A stretch of 64,000 nucleotides of DNA from Riptortus pedestris (taxonomy: Eukaryota; Arthropoda; Insecta; Hemiptera; Alydidae): the NCBI GenBank assembly GCA_019009955.1, contig CM032228.1, positions 75,248,501-75,312,500 of the forward strand, given 5' to 3'. The notes below the pieces were generated by a model. That model was not told the DNA's origin. It worked only from the letters and a program-made list of their open reading frames with translations, and made no database searches. Made by a program: the position numbers and the translations under genes. Positions 1 through 14,481 of this stretch are shown piece after piece (position 1 is the stretch's first letter; each line of letters opens with the position of its first letter).

Positions 1-427
1 ATTTATCATCAGTTTTATCTTTGTTCGGTTTTAGAACAGGTATTATGATGCTCTGCCTACAGCTTTCAGAATATTAAAATTTTAATGAATCTATAGCATT
101 ATTACCTAGTGCCTGTAGTGTTACCTCACTGAAGTGAAACAACGTAATACGGGCATCCCATTTATCAGCACTCATCAACGTGACACACACTCAACATATA
201 TAATTGTGTTAAAGATTAAATATATATTTTATAAATTTACGGCCTGTCTCCCCCCCAGGAGACATCGACTCCTCAAGAAGTCTTGGCGTTCAGCGGACCC
301 ACTGGCCACTATAGCATTTTTAATGCTAACTAAAACTATATTTAAAACTAAAACTAAGAAGATTCCATCTAGAATCCAAAGAATGGAGCACGGGAATTTA
401 AATAAACTCCCACGTTAGAGAATTAAT

Positions 428-560
428 AATAAATCCCTTAAGGGAAATCAGCTATTGAGGTCGTTCTCATGACGCGAGTTTCGAAAAATTGTATTGAACC
501 AATCTTATTGAACATTAAATGTTCTATAATTATTGTTATATACGTTTTTTCACTATCTTG
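428..560 (+). mobile_element. HINE-like element, left-end fragment
   Basis: This is the left end of the dominant short repeat of the window. It has the TTTCCCTTAAGGGAAA-type palindrome, then CAGCTATTGAGGTCG, CATGACGCGA and the ATTGTATTGAACCAATCTTATTG block. The block normally found around the (AT)n tract is missing, so the copy is internally deleted. It runs into an (AT)n tract and a Helitron-like end. Confidence 0.6.
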
Positions 561-562
561 AA

Positions 563-568
<6 letters not shown>

Positions 569-630
<62 letters not shown>
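569..630. repeat. (AT)n microsatellite
   Basis: An uninterrupted AT dinucleotide run. A HINE fragment lies to the left and the CTAG end of a Helitron-like element abuts it on the right. Confidence 0.95.
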
Positions 631-631
<1 letters not shown>

Positions 632-1592
632 TAGCTAAGGTACCCGACTTCGCTCGGGAGTTCATTTGAGGTTTAATGATGATGGTTATTTCTTTTTGCA
701 AGTCTTTACTTTCCACAATATTTTAACATTTCCCGATGTATACCCGTCGTTGCTGTGGATTTGTTAATAATAAAATTATTTGTGTTGTAAGGCTTCAATG
801 TCCACAACATTTTTATATTTCCCGTCTCCTGTGCATGTAGTTTTTTTTCTTTTTTTTTTTTTTGTTTTTTTTTTTTACATATAATTCATAATCGTAGAAA
901 GTATTCTGTCCTCCAAAGTATGTTTGAATTAAAAGTCCTTTCCCTTGATACGGTATAAAGACCAACAGTGACTAAAAACCGAACAGAAAATGTAATATAG
1001 TGCAAATTGTTATTTCAGGTTTCTCTTATAACCCCTCCTCCTGTTTGAACCTAAAAAATGTAATATAGCTAATAATCATTTAAGAATTAATGCTAATACA
1101 CATGCCGAGCTTTGTTAAATTCCCTTCAATCGTTAGTGCCATATACAATTGTCGCCTCCCGCTTTGTTTTTTAGTGCATTCTCGTTTATACTTAGTTATA
1201 CGGCAAAAGTGAATATAACAAAAGTTACTCTTAATAACAGAATAAACAATATTTGTCATGAGCGTATCTGCCGAAAAACCATTAGGAAACGAAATATTGC
1301 TATTTTTAATTTCAGGCCTCCCATACAACCCCCACTCCTGCTCGCCCCTAGAAATGTTGGTACAGCTTTTTATCATTTAGGAGTTACCCCTAATTCACAT
1401 ACCGAGTTTTGTTTAACTCGGTTGAGTCTTTTGTGCCAATTAAAATTGTTGACTCCAGCTATAGTTTTTAGCGTATAACTCATTTATACTTATGTATACA
1501 AAAAAGTGTACATAACAAAAGTTACTCTAAATAACAAACTAAACAATTTCGTTATGTGCATATTTACCGAAAAATCAATGCGAAACGAAATA
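631..1592 (-). mobile_element. Helitron-like non-autonomous element, truncated
   Basis: In minus orientation the element ends in a hairpin (CCGAGCGAAGTCGGG) followed by CTTAGCTAG, next to an A of the (AT)n tract. That is the hairpin-plus-CTRR end of Helitrons. The body has the family blocks: TTATAATCAT, GGGGGTT and the CATAACAAAAGTT-type arms. It is cut near 1592 by an unrelated TTAA-type fragment. A T-rich run lies at 841-876. No Rep/helicase coding was seen. Confidence 0.6.
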
Positions 1593-1745
1593 CACTATTC
1601 TTCTTAACTTTTCTAAATCTTATTTTGAGACAAGAAGAGTGATTCTGAGCGGAATAAAATGGAAAATATGCATATGGCAGGTAGGTGTCATGTATGACAC
1701 CTACTTGTCAAATTTGTCCTAGATCACAGCCTTGTCGTTCAAAGG
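1593..1745 (-). mobile_element. piggyBac-type non-autonomous element, end fragment
   Basis: About 150 bp matches, in reverse, the end of the larger TTAA-flanked element at 28504-29444. It shares the GTAGGTGTCATGTATGACAC palindrome, the terminal CACAGCCTTGTCGTT block and a TTAA directly after the end (1746-1749). It interrupts a Helitron-like body on its left side. It looks like an end fragment and carries no coding. Confidence 0.6.
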
Positions 1746-1859
1746 TTAATTCACTTTTTGCTTTACCCCTACATTTTCTATGACCAGGATGTCTTGCACG
1801 AATTCATAATCCGAGAGAGGAGTTATTTTACATTCGAATCAATTTTATACAGGCTTAGT

Positions 1860-2650
1860 ACTTCAATTAACCATGATTGAGGAACAGAATCGTAGGCATT
1901 TCTGCCCACGCCATTGAGAGATTTTCGTTGTTTTTAGAAAACCTGTGATGCAATAAATGAGTTTATTACAAGTATCTCTTTACAATCTTTTGAGTTACCT
2001 TTACATAATTGGGATGTAATGTACTATAAAAGTATTTAAACCAATAACCTTGAATACCATCTTGCCCGAGAGTTTTCAAATTTTGAATATTTTTAACCAT
2101 TTACCTCACATCATCTTTAGTTATGATGCACTCCTATATTTGAGGGATTTGTTCGTTACCACTTAATATACTTGGCCTCAACAAACATTTTGCATTATGT
2201 GAGACTGGTGTTTCCCAAATGCTCCCCCAATAATTGAAAATGTCTTCAACATTAATTCCATAGTTTCAAACAAATCCCATATTTCTTTTTAAGACAATCC
2301 AGTAGAATTGTTTTTCATTCTTACTGGAAAGCTTGTTGTGTTTTCGTTGTTGGTAAGCCTCTAAATATCTATGAATCCTATTGGCATAGACTGCAAGTTT
2401 TTGCTTTCCTATGCCTAAATATAATCTTAATTTATCCAAAAGTTTTTTTTCTTCTACTATACCAACATAAAGCACGAGTATCTCATCAATTTTCCTCTTT
2501 AGCTTGTTGCTTGCTTTTTCAGTGTCATTGATATAATTTGATAAAACACCAATCCTACGACGGATATCGGCAACTTTCTTTTCAAGTCTTTGTCGCCATG
2601 GGGGAATATTTGAACATTTTTTACCAGTCTCATTAATAAGATTGGTTATT
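1860..2650 (-). pseudogene. LINE (non-LTR retrotransposon) fragment, region entering the RT domain
   Basis: Minus-strand translation gives a basic, coiled-coil-like stretch starting PPWRQRLEKKVADIRRRIG and then VYANRIHRYLEAYQQRK. It continues in broken form through WGSIWETPVSHN, ITKDDVR and GQDGIQGYW. That last motif resembles the (P)GPDGIxGYW box at the start of a non-LTR reverse transcriptase. The order of motifs and the basic linker fit LINE ORF2. Several stops interrupt the frame, so this is a dead 5' portion of an RT. The clade was not assigned. The longest intact piece is 2266-2475. Confidence 0.6.
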
Positions 2651-3960
2651 TTTCTATCATAGCCTTAATAGCTTGTCACATCTAGCTTTGTGTACTGTGT
2701 ATGACCTTATGTTAGTGTAGATGAATAGTGTTCTGTGTGTTGTGTGTACTGTACTCGGGTCTGGAGGGTTCGTAGAGTCCCAACAACTGAGCACAACAGT
2801 GTCCCTGAGGATTTAATAATAATTTTCGTTATTATTATGATTATGTATTTTTTTTTCCTTTTATTATTATTATCATTTGTATATATTTTATTTTTTCAGA
2901 TTCATATTTTTATTTCCTATATTAACAAATTATTTTCTGAATTTAAACCATTATAATTTAATACTAAAAATATCTTCCAAATTATACAAACTATTACAAT
3001 TTAAAAAAAATAATAATAAATATCGGCCACCTATACTATCTTGCCGTGACTTCAGCAACCCAATCTTTTAAGCAGCCTTTAATTACTTTTATTTCTTCAT
3101 AAAGGTTTTTCTTCTTCTTCTAGTTATTCATATCTGCTAGGAGATAACACCATTTCACAAACAGAAACAGCCTACTCTAAATGGTTTAAATTTCAAGTAT
3201 CACTTTTTATTTATTGGGGTAGCTAAAGAACAAGTTTAAGTTTGGCAGCCTGTCACCAGCAGTGCTGAACTTCAGAGAAAGATTGTTAATACTTGCAGAC
3301 CTTTCTCTCTTCAGTCAATTAGTGAAGCAGAGACTGAAGAATTATGTGATGCAGGGGGTGGAACTACTCACTTTATGGGACCTTACCATTTTCCATCAAT
3401 CCAAGGGTAATTTGCGTTTCCTACATTACAAATGAGGTAAAAATTTCTTATGAACTCATTCTTTAGGACACATGCCATGTTATTTGATAATAACATTTTT
3501 TTCAATAAAACCAATATTAATGATGATATTGACAAAAACAAGTCTTGACTTCTAATTAAATACCCATTCCTGAAGTGGTAGAAAAGTATAAATGAACACA
3601 TGTTTACAATATTTATTCTCTTTTAAGCATCAAACATATCTTTGATCTTAAAATGCCATGAAAGAGTTTCATACAAACATTAACATTGCACAAAATATTC
3701 TTTGCCTGTAAAGCCTACAAAAATAATTTTTCCCCAATTATAGTGTTTTTTATAACTACTTCAAAATAATAGAGCTAGCTACAAATAAGTCTTTATTTTT
3801 TTTCTTGATACAATAGTTTGATAGAAAGTCTCAACTTGTAATATAGAAAACTCTTTATTATTGAGTAGATTTTTAGTGTGGACTACTATTAACTACTAAA
3901 GATTGAAGTTAAGAATATTAATGCTTATGATCTTAAATTAAAAACCATTTCATGCAACTA
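2651..3960. other. no gene or repeat recognised
   Basis: AT-rich sequence with short simple runs (TTATTATTATTA near 2860-2875). No open frame, splice pattern or repeat family could be supported. Confidence 0.5.
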
Positions 3961-3964
3961 ATCA

Positions 3965-4140
3965 GATGGGTAATCTTCAGGTTACCACCTTTTTATAGCC
4001 TGGTTGGGTCTGCGGATTTTATTCAGTGAATTTGTCACTAAATCATTTCTCTTTGCCCCCATGGGACTCAAACCTAAATTTGATTTAATGTTTTTTCTGA
4101 AACAATGAGATCTATGCCTTAACACACTTAACTAATGTAA
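3965..4140 (-). mobile_element. tRNA-derived SINE copy, degraded
   Basis: It shares with other copies (8530, 24766, 34466, 38400, 52606) a body that reads on the minus strand as a 'GGTAACCTGAAGAT' block and a degenerate B-box region (reverse of GGACTCAAACC). Several positions differ from the better copies, so it is old. Confidence 0.45.
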
Positions 4141-4639
4141 TCCCCAAGTTGAGAATTTTCATGCAAAAAAAAAGAAGCAGAATGTTACTTTGTTTTATAC
4201 ATATGAACTAATTACAATCTCATATTTCATTTTTCAAAAGTGATACAATAAATTTCAAACTTGACACTATACAGTTTAAATTTAAAATATAACCATTGTG
4301 ATATTAATTTTCTATTTTTATGTCATAACATTGTTCTTCTTAACAAAACACATTTTGACGATACTGTTGTTTATGACTTTATACTTTTTACATTCGACTT
4401 TTTATTTGACAAATAAGAAATCCGGCCTGGAGAAGCTGTTTGTTCAAAATACAAAATAAAAACAGTTGATTCCTGAAGAGTAATAACGCCAAAGGAATGA
4501 ATGAAAAGTAGCCTTCATTATGCCTCACTTGCCATAAACAAAATAATTCATTAATAATACAATTATAATTTAATAAAAGCCTAGTAAAAGTAAAAATAAA
4601 CAAAACTCTGATGCAATAAGTAACTAATTACATCTTCAC

Positions 4640-5045
4640 TTATATAGTTGACATTATTATAATAATTAGGACAATAAAGACAACTAATTCATTGGCCATC
4701 TCTTCATTCTTCTTCATCCAAGCATGTCTATCTGTGGCCAATCTCCACCGCATTGCTCCTACTATTTCTTTTATCCAGCCAGCCCATCTTTTGGCCTGTC
4801 TTCCACGTCTTCTTTTTAGGTTGTATGGAGTCCACAAAGTTAATTGCTTTGACCATCTATCATCTGGAGTCCTGAGGAGGTGGCCCATTTCTATTTCAAT
4901 GATTCTATGTAGTCCTTGATATCTGTCAGTTTTGTTTTTCTCTAATGATGGCATTTCTGATATGGGCTTTCCTCCTGATGTTTAGCACGCTCCTTTCCAC
5001 TGATCTTTGCCATACTTCCAGTTTCCTTGATTGAAAAAACTTTGC
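4640..5045 (-). pseudogene. RTE-like LINE fragment, C-terminal region
   Basis: The minus strand encodes the tail characteristic of RTE/BovB-type LINE proteins. An upstream part reads SVERSVLNIRRKAHIRNA. After a frame change this is followed by GHLLRTPDDRWSKQLTLWTP, then RRRGRQAKRWAGWIKEI and RWRLATDRHAW. Family proteins carry the same sequence of blocks (MERxMLGIxxxDxIRN, WAGHVAR, DxRW, RGRPxxRWxDDI, AxDRxxW). At least one frameshift between the two blocks makes it non-functional. Confidence 0.75.
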
Positions 5046-7120
5046 GCAGAGGCATAACCAATGAAGGTCTACTGATGTGAGATGTGATGGCTAATTAGAA
5101 AAAATAAACAGATTTCATCTTCTATACTCAAGTATATAATTTACTAAGGTTCCAGACATAGTACAAATGTTGGTTTAGTGCAAACTAAAAGAAATAAAGA
5201 GTTGTTTAAAGAAGTAGATTAAAATTTGACATTTTTAATTTATAGTTGAGAAGAACAAAATTGCCTATTCTATCAATATCTTAGGATAGCTGACTGACAA
5301 GACTTGAATGAATTAGTATGAGATATTGAGGCAATGTGCATTCAAATTAATTTTTTTTGCTCTCTCTTTTTTTAAAGCAGTTTTCCCTTGGGTATTGAGG
5401 CTGTGCTCATTATGGGATTTTCAAAGACTATTCTCCAAATGCCCATCGATCATCCCCAGGAAATGACGAAAATGAGTTCCAATATGCGCACACACCCACA
5501 TAACTTACGAAATAGGTAAAATAAAAAAATTAAATCACCTCCATTATTAGGAGTTGTTTAGAAAAAGCTATAAAACCTATCTCGTGGAAAATGTAATATT
5601 CTGAAATTTTTGTTCCTTTGAGTTACTCACTCGCTTAGTTTATGGCCATATTTATTACTCTTCTTTTCACTTAGATGCTACTAGACACTACTATGTCTAT
5701 AACCTTGGCCTAAAACATCTTAAGCTATTCAAAGTAGTCAGCAACTAGGATCCTTTTTCTCAGTCAAGCATCATTCCATTTCTTGATTCCCTTCTCTCGT
5801 TCATGATCTAAATAATGGTTAGTTTTATCACTGTTTGCTGAGCAAGTACCTCAAAAATTGCCTCTTTAATCAAATTTATCAAACTTCTCCCAACTTCTAC
5901 AGCACATAGGCCGTTATGGCTCTATTTTCAGAGTTTTTAATGATATGTTTGAGAACATATACATCCCAAAATGAAACTGCTTTGTGTCGTTTGATCTCTC
6001 CATCAGTAGAGGGTTTGCACTTTGTTATTTCATCTGTATCTCAGCCAGACTGTCATAGGTAGATGTTTTTCCATCACTTCTCCATTCTTATAGGGTATAC
6101 ATAACAGTGATACATTGGAGAATCTTCCCTTTGGTCTGATTTTTCAAACTCTGTCATTGTTGCAATAGTATTCCAATTTGAAATGCTCTTTCTTACTCAT
6201 AACAACAGGGCCTTGCATATTCCAAAGAACCATTGTTTATTACGAAGTATTCATGCAGGTAGGCCACACACATATCAGCTTCCATCCATTGGTTCTTGTG
6301 CAAAGCAAATTTCAATGCAGCAGCTCAGCCTGATCTAGGTTTAAAAATAGGTGCAAGTTACCTTAAGAAAAACTAAATTATATTTCTTCTTTTTTCTAGA
6401 GATTTCATATTGACTGACCGTTAACTGATCTATTTTACCACTATACATTTTTAGAATTATTTTATTACATCAATTATTTTCAAAGGATTCGACTTAAAAT
6501 ACATAAATATCAATTTGCTGTCTGATGCAATTATCTTTCTGAAGCATGAATAATTGAAACTTGTCATCTAATCAGGTAAAATATAGTATAAACGTGATAA
6601 CCAATGGTAAATAAAAGATTTTTGTTGTATTTTACTGTTCATATATCATTTCTGCTCGGCTGCTCCTATTACAAGAAGACAAGCTTCTACAGTTCCTCCT
6701 CGATATGATCAAAATACACTTGAAAATGGGTCTCTTTTTACTGCATTCAGATAGTCATCTAGTATCTTCCTGGGAATTCAATATGGATTCATTCTTCAAA
6801 CATGTCTCAACCACTGTCCTTCTAAATAGCACATATAATGAACAATTACTTAATATTGGAAATAATCCATTAACCATTTATATATTCATAAAACCAAGAA
6901 AACTTTGAAACTATTATTTTGGCACTATATTTTGATATTTGAATGTTCTTGGGTTATAATGAGTTGAAACATGGGAGTATGCGTGCATTTTAATGCTCTG
7001 GAGATTGTAAATGAGAAAACATAGGTGTGCATTTTTCCCATTGTATATTTTGCAAAATTCCATTTAATTTACTTGGAGAGAGAGAGAAAGACGTCCAATT
7101 CTTCACAAATTTTTATTTCA
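5046..7120. other. no gene recognised
   Basis: Mostly unique-looking AT-rich DNA. Between about 5740 and 6330 base composition is less skewed, and the minus strand reads as short peptide runs broken by many stops. I could not match these to a family, and I see no repeat ends. Confidence 0.4.
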
Positions 7121-7159
7121 GCACTAAGCGCTTTCGAAGACTATTGTCTCCATCTTTAG
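7121..7159 (-). ncRNA. hammerhead-like motif, degenerate (possible Penelope 3' remnant)
   Basis: Minus strand: CTAAAGA, a 17-nt segment able to form a short stem (GGAGAC/GTCTTC), then GAAA and GCGCTTAGTGC, which can fold into a 4-bp stem. The order matches the hammerhead core CUGANGA-stem-GAAA-stem. The essential G of CUGA is A here, so it should be inactive. No Penelope coding sequence is adjacent. Confidence 0.3.
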
Positions 7160-8529
7160 AGCTGCACATGAAAAACAATAAAATCAATAAAATCTCTACA
7201 CATTACAACAGAGTCATTAACATAAAAAACATTTAATTTCTTTTAGATGACAAAACATTCTTCAAAAATCAAATAGTGCTGTTTGAAACTGGGCATCAAA
7301 GCCTTGTGCAAAATTGGTACGGAGAGTCACAACTGCACTTACATCTTATTAATTGTTTCAAATGCTACTACTTACTATTACCGAAATAAGACATTTTTCA
7401 AAAGCACTTTCATTTCTGTTTTCAATTTTATTGACGAACCTAATACGAATGTAACTAGCATTTTAGGAGGTTGGTAAATCATTTGATTTTATCTATAAGA
7501 ATCTCATTTATTTTTTTTTATGCAATCTAAAAAACACAGGTGATCACACTATTAAATCATCATTGAGGTGTAGAAATTATCATAAAAGTAGCCCTGGTAG
7601 TTATCCTTTAATCCAAAATTGTTGAACAACTATTTTGCATACCTTCATTTATAATATAATTTACACTTCTACAGGTAACACTTACATGAGCTCACTTCAG
7701 CTTGTTCATGGGGCAAGATATTTTAAAATAGCAAATTGGTTTTTAAAATTGTAATAAACAATTTTTCAATAGGGTTCAAAAGCTAATCTCATTCTGGAAT
7801 AAATGCACGTCTTATGAAAACACAGATTGTTATTGTTTGGATTTCTCTCTGTTCACCTGTAACCTCTGTGATGACTATTACCAGTGCTGAGTGTACTTTT
7901 ATTAATTCACACCAGTTTCAGAAGCTAAGTCTAACAATTACATAACCTGGTGTTTAAGTAGAGTTAAGCTTTTGTAACGTATTCGTTTTCTCTAATTGAA
8001 GGAAGATAGTCTAATTTTCATCAACTTTAGCATATTTATTAAACAAGAAAATCTGTACATTAGTTGTTATATTTCATTATTGTATCATCACTTGTCTTTT
8101 AATGAGACACTTTTTTCTTGGTTCTTTAATGCTAAATATTCACTGCTTTGGAACCACTGGCGACATTGAGTCAAAGAACTATTACAGTAAACAAAGGATG
8201 GCATTATGGATGAACACGTAAAAGTATGTATTAGTTATACACATTGACTTGTACAAACAGAGGTCCCAATAACTCTGTTGTCTAATAATAATAATAAAAA
8301 TATCTAATTGCTAAAATTCGTATTGATTTTTTTTGGAATGGGGATTTTGACAGAAAATAATTTTAAGATGAATATCGAGCTCTTTTTTGTCCTCATCCAA
8401 TGTATCCCATAAAACAAGTGTAAGCATAAGAACACAGTATAAATTATTATTTTTAAAAATACTAACAGGAAGGATTATTATGATTCTGTATATTTGTTAT
8501 AATTATTAAATAGTAAAAATGTTATAATT
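7160..8529. other. no gene recognised
   Basis: AT-rich, no extended open frame, no recognised repeat boundary. Confidence 0.5.
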
Positions 8530-8722
8530 ATATAAGTCTATTTCACGCTACTACGGCTAATTGGCCCGTGATATCTACAGGTTACCATTCTGTTCTAGCC
8601 AGGGTCAGACTATGGATTTTAATTCATAAAATACATTACATTCCTAGTGCCATACAAGAAACGAAACCATAACTCTAAGTGTATTAAGACCAATGCCTTA
8701 ACTCACATGTCTAACCCGTGCC
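8530..8722 (-). mobile_element. tRNA-derived SINE copy
   Basis: The minus strand carries the family body: a 'tagccgtagtag' block, 'ggtaacctgtagatatcacg' and 'ctggctagaacag'. It lies in a region otherwise free of repeats. The tRNA-like head is weak in this copy. Confidence 0.5.
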
Positions 8723-11079
<2,357 letters not shown>

Positions 11080-12405
11080 GGTCGTTCCACGTCAAATCAA
11101 CCACAAGAAAATAATTTTGAAACCCATCCTTCCAGATTTTGTTGAAAATTATTTTAGGTGTTCTATTCATTGATAAGAGAAATCATACCAAATTGTTTTG
11201 ATATATCTTAAGCGGTTTGGATTTTATGGTCTCTTAAAGTTTTGAGATTTTCATGTTTTTTATCAATTAGAAACGGTAAAACTAATTTGTTTTCAATTCA
11301 AAAATAATTTATAACTTTGTTATTTACAAACCAATTTTGATTATATGTTTTGAATGTATTCATAAATATCTTTTAAAATAATAAACAAATGTACCAAGTA
11401 AGTATTTGAGACCAGAAAAAAATTACAAAGTGTCAATTTGTGTTTTTCAGAAAGCAAATACATAGTTTCGCATTAAATTGAATATCTCCAAAAGGGAAAA
11501 GGATAATCATAGAATTTTTTTTTTTCGTTTTGATTCTAAGACAAGTGATCTACCACCTAAAGCAATAAATGAATGGTTATTTGACTCCTTTGTTGTTTAT
11601 TCCAAGTTTGAAAATAAATATTAGGAAAAATTTAGAAATTTTAATGAATTAAAATAAAATTATAAATAAAGGTAACTGAAAAGATATTATATAGGTTTGC
11701 TCTAAATTAAATACTGCTTACATTATAGTATACAGCAGTTAAATTTACTATAATATATAATTCTACCCTCTAAAATGGTTGTTTTGGCCGATGTTCTTTA
11801 AAATTTTAAAATATCATTTAACTTTACTTCAACACTTGACATACATTATTGAGAAAACTGGTATGTTCTTCTTGTCATTGTTTTTGGAAATTCCACAGTC
11901 ATAATAACATGAAGAATGGCTAAATCACATATATCCTCTTTTTTAAGTCAAGAAAATGATACTGAAGGTCCATGGGGATGAAGGAACTGTACTGTTATAT
12001 TTTGTTCTTCGGTGTTCACCTCACTCACCAAACTATCACAATCTATCATATACACAAGCAATGAAACATCCTGGGCTTAAATCTTCCAATGTTACTTGAC
12101 AGTTTGGTTTATTCTAAGTAATTAAAAGTGAGGGCTGCTTTTTCATCCATGGTAATTCTTCGAAACTCAATGGTTCCTGAATCATCTATTGGCTGAAAGT
12201 TTAAGTTATTTTACTGTTCCCTGTCGATAAAACATGAAAATCTCATAACTTTAAGAGGCTATAAAATCCAAACCGTTAAAGATAAAACAAAAATATTTGG
12301 TATGCTTCTCACAACAATGAATAGAACACCCAAAATATAATTCATCAAAATCTGAAATAGTGGGTGTCACGTTGTCGTTGAATTGAAGTGGAATACCACT
12401 GCGGG
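11080..12405. mobile_element. long inverted-repeat structure, possible DNA transposon remnant
   Basis: Left arm 11080-11268 and right arm 12221-12405 are diverged inverted copies. Shared strings include GGTGTTCTATTCATTG, CGGTTTGGATTTTAT, CTCTTAAAGTT and GAGATTTTCATGTTTT, in the same order in both. The left arm begins near GTCGTTCCACGTCAAAT, and the right arm ends in the corresponding GTATTCCACTTCAAT. About 950 bp lies between the arms and has no usable open frame. I could not name the superfamily, and no target-site duplication was identified. Confidence 0.5.
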
Positions 12406-13679
12406 TGCATATTATCAGAAAGTTTCCCAACATGCTCTAACTACACTTTAGCTTTAAAAGAAAAGTTGTTCCTCCAAAAAGATTTATTCGAGAATCCCAA
12501 AAGACGAAACAGTTTTACCTCGTGAAATATTACTAGATTGTTCTTATTATGCACAATCATTCCCATTTTTTAAGTAGAAGGGGAAAAAAGAACTGCCAAG
12601 CACATAAAGCAATATGGCAGGGGTGACATGTTCTTTCCATAAAGAAAAAAAAATTAAAAAGATTTCATGAAATAAAACTGAATATTCTAATATATTTTAA
12701 ATGCCCATTTTTTTTTTCTTTAACTTAAAAAAATTATTACTCCATTTAATAATCTGATTTCTGATAATCTTGTATGCCTTGTACCAGGAAAATATATAGC
12801 ATGAGAATATACCTTTTTCTTGATAGTCTTTGTTGCATAGGGGCCATTTTTAACTAAACAAACAATAAAATTATTGTGAGCCCCTATCATATTAATACAC
12901 TAAACACTTTTTCATAATCATGACTGTATTATATATTCATACACACATTCTTTTTTAAATAGCACATTTTTATTTTGTGTAAGGTTATTCCGATAAAAAT
13001 TATCAGTCCTTATCTTTCCCTTTTAACTATTTTTAATTCATGCTTAAAAAATCAGATGCTAAGAAAAGGACAGGAAAGAACCCTGAGGAAGAAAATTATT
13101 GTATATAATCATTTTTATCTGCAAGGCTTATAAGTTTAGGACGTTGAAATCAATAACATACAAAGTGCTTTAAAATAATTGTTTTATTTTTTATTGTTAA
13201 CATAGTAAATAAATTATGAAGGCACAACACTAAAATTTAAGGCACCAACAACATTTTTGATAAGAGGCACAGTTGAAAAATATAACTATATTTTAATAAA
13301 AAAAAAATTCTTAGATTATCTATACTGAACCAGTATAACAATAACATTAAATCTATATACAACTTACTTTTATAAATATATATATATTTTTTTAAAATTT
13401 TGAATTTACAACTAAAAAGTAAAATTTAGTGAACACTTCTTATTGAATAAATGTGCTCCTTTTTTGTGCAATTATTTTCAAAATGGACTCACATGAAATA
13501 CCTTGGGCATTTATGTTATTATGGAAGACATATATTGGCAAATAAGTAAAAAATATAAAATATTTATAGTTTTCAGTCTGTCTAAAATTTATAAAGACTT
13601 AAATAAAAATATATTACAAGTAAATATGGCTGTACAAATTTGGCACTAAATAAAAGTTAATACTTGCTTCCGTTAACAA
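12406..13679. other. 3' flank of brk, no gene recognised
   Basis: AT-rich. TTTATT strings near 13193-13205 would be AATAAA on the minus strand, about 480 bp after the brk stop codon. They are a candidate polyadenylation region, but such strings are common at this composition. Confidence 0.4.
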
Positions 13680-14459
13680 CTAGCTGTACATTGGAGTGTA
13701 TAAATTGATATCTTTTACCGCTTGCTTATAGTACTGAGCATCTTGGTGAAGCCACTTGGTGACATAGGAGGTATGGTAAACACTGTAATATGGATATGGA
13801 CACCACTGTATTTGGTCTGTATATGTTGGAGGACAAGAATCACAACATATAGGTGGTCTAGGTGGAGGTAGGGGCCACAGGCTAGGTGCTGGAGGACTCG
13901 GTTCTCGTTTCACTAGGCACAAAGCTGTTTCTTGCGGCCTGTCTAAGTCTAAAAGAGTCTTTTCCTCATAATCATTCTCCTCTTCAACTCTTCTTTTCTT
14001 AGAGAGGTCTAGGCATTCATCAGAAACGTCATGCACTAGTGTCACTGGCTCTTCGACACTCAGTCTGTCTTCTACTGGGCTATGCCACTCATCCACATCT
14101 CTCCTCATGCAACAAGTAGAATCTTGACAAGCATAAGCGTCCACAACTTCCACTTTTAGGCCTATGGATAAGAAACGATCCCTGCTGTTGGAGCTGTAAT
14201 CCAGTGGTGCAGGTGGTGAAGGAGAATTATTCCTCTGGTCGACGGGGGGCGGGGGAGGCGCAGAACCCCCCCTCAAGGCCGATTCAACTTGTAGCCACTT
14301 CTGGATTTGCCTCCGGTGGATCCCATATTTGCGTGCTGTAGCTCTTTGGTTACCTCGGCAATCAGAATCTCTTCTATAGCTGTCCAACACTTGGAGTTTG
14401 AACTGCTGAGAAAATATACGGCGCTGCTTCCCCCTCCCTCCCCAGTCCTCCCGGGCCAT
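13680..14459 (-). CDS. brk: Brinker homologue, transcriptional repressor of Dpp/BMP targets
   Basis: Single-exon frame of 259 residues. Residues 13-63 are a clear Brinker DNA-binding domain (BrkDBD): RRIFSQQFKLQVLDSYRRD, then GNQRATARKYGIHRRQIQKW. It is a helix-turn-helix-like fold that, in Drosophila, becomes ordered on binding GGCGYY sites in Dpp-responsive enhancers. Further along are a PxDLS-like CtBP-binding motif (CLDLSKK, about 149-155), a basic KKRR patch (154-157) and two SUMO consensus sites (LKVE about 101; VKRE about 183, followed by PSPP). There is a proline-rich stretch (185-203) and a Tyr-rich C-terminus. No WRPW or FKPY-type Groucho motif is visible. Drosophila Brk is about 700 residues, so this is a compact form. 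I chose the ATG at 14459, which has GCAGCG before it and GCC after. The frame is open upstream to a TAG but has no earlier ATG. Confidence 0.9.
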   Translation of the reverse strand: MAREDWGGRGKQRRIFSQQFKLQVLDSYRRDSDCRGNQRATARKYGIHRRQIQKWLQVESALRGGSAPPPPPVDQRNNSPSPPAPLDYSSNSRDRFLSIGLKVEVVDAYACQDSTCCMRRDVDEWHSPVEDRLSVEEPVTLVHDVSDECLDLSKKRRVEEENDYEEKTLLDLDRPQETALCLVKREPSPPAPSLWPLPPPRPPICCDSCPPTYTDQIQWCPYPYYSVYHTSYVTKWLHQDAQYYKQAVKDINLYTPMYS

Positions 14460-14465
14460 CGCTGC

Positions 14466-14481
14466 CAGACTGACTGGCGGC
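14466..14481 (-). promoter_or_regulatory. near-match silencer element
   Basis: The minus strand reads GCCGCC-AGTCA-GTCTG, differing from GRCGNC-N5-GTCTG at one fixed position (C for R). It lies just before the chosen start codon. GCCGCC is still a plausible Mad site, but the effect is uncertain. Confidence 0.3.

Noticed and set aside
438..716. Open frames made of repeated YI/IY residues (also near 10315, 27276, 27856, 35105, 35181, 37753, 45634, 46837)
   Set aside because: They are reading frames through AT microsatellites, not genes.
5740..6330. Less AT-rich stretch with peptide-like runs on the minus strand
   Set aside because: Many stops and no family match; it may be a decayed coding sequence, but I cannot support a call.
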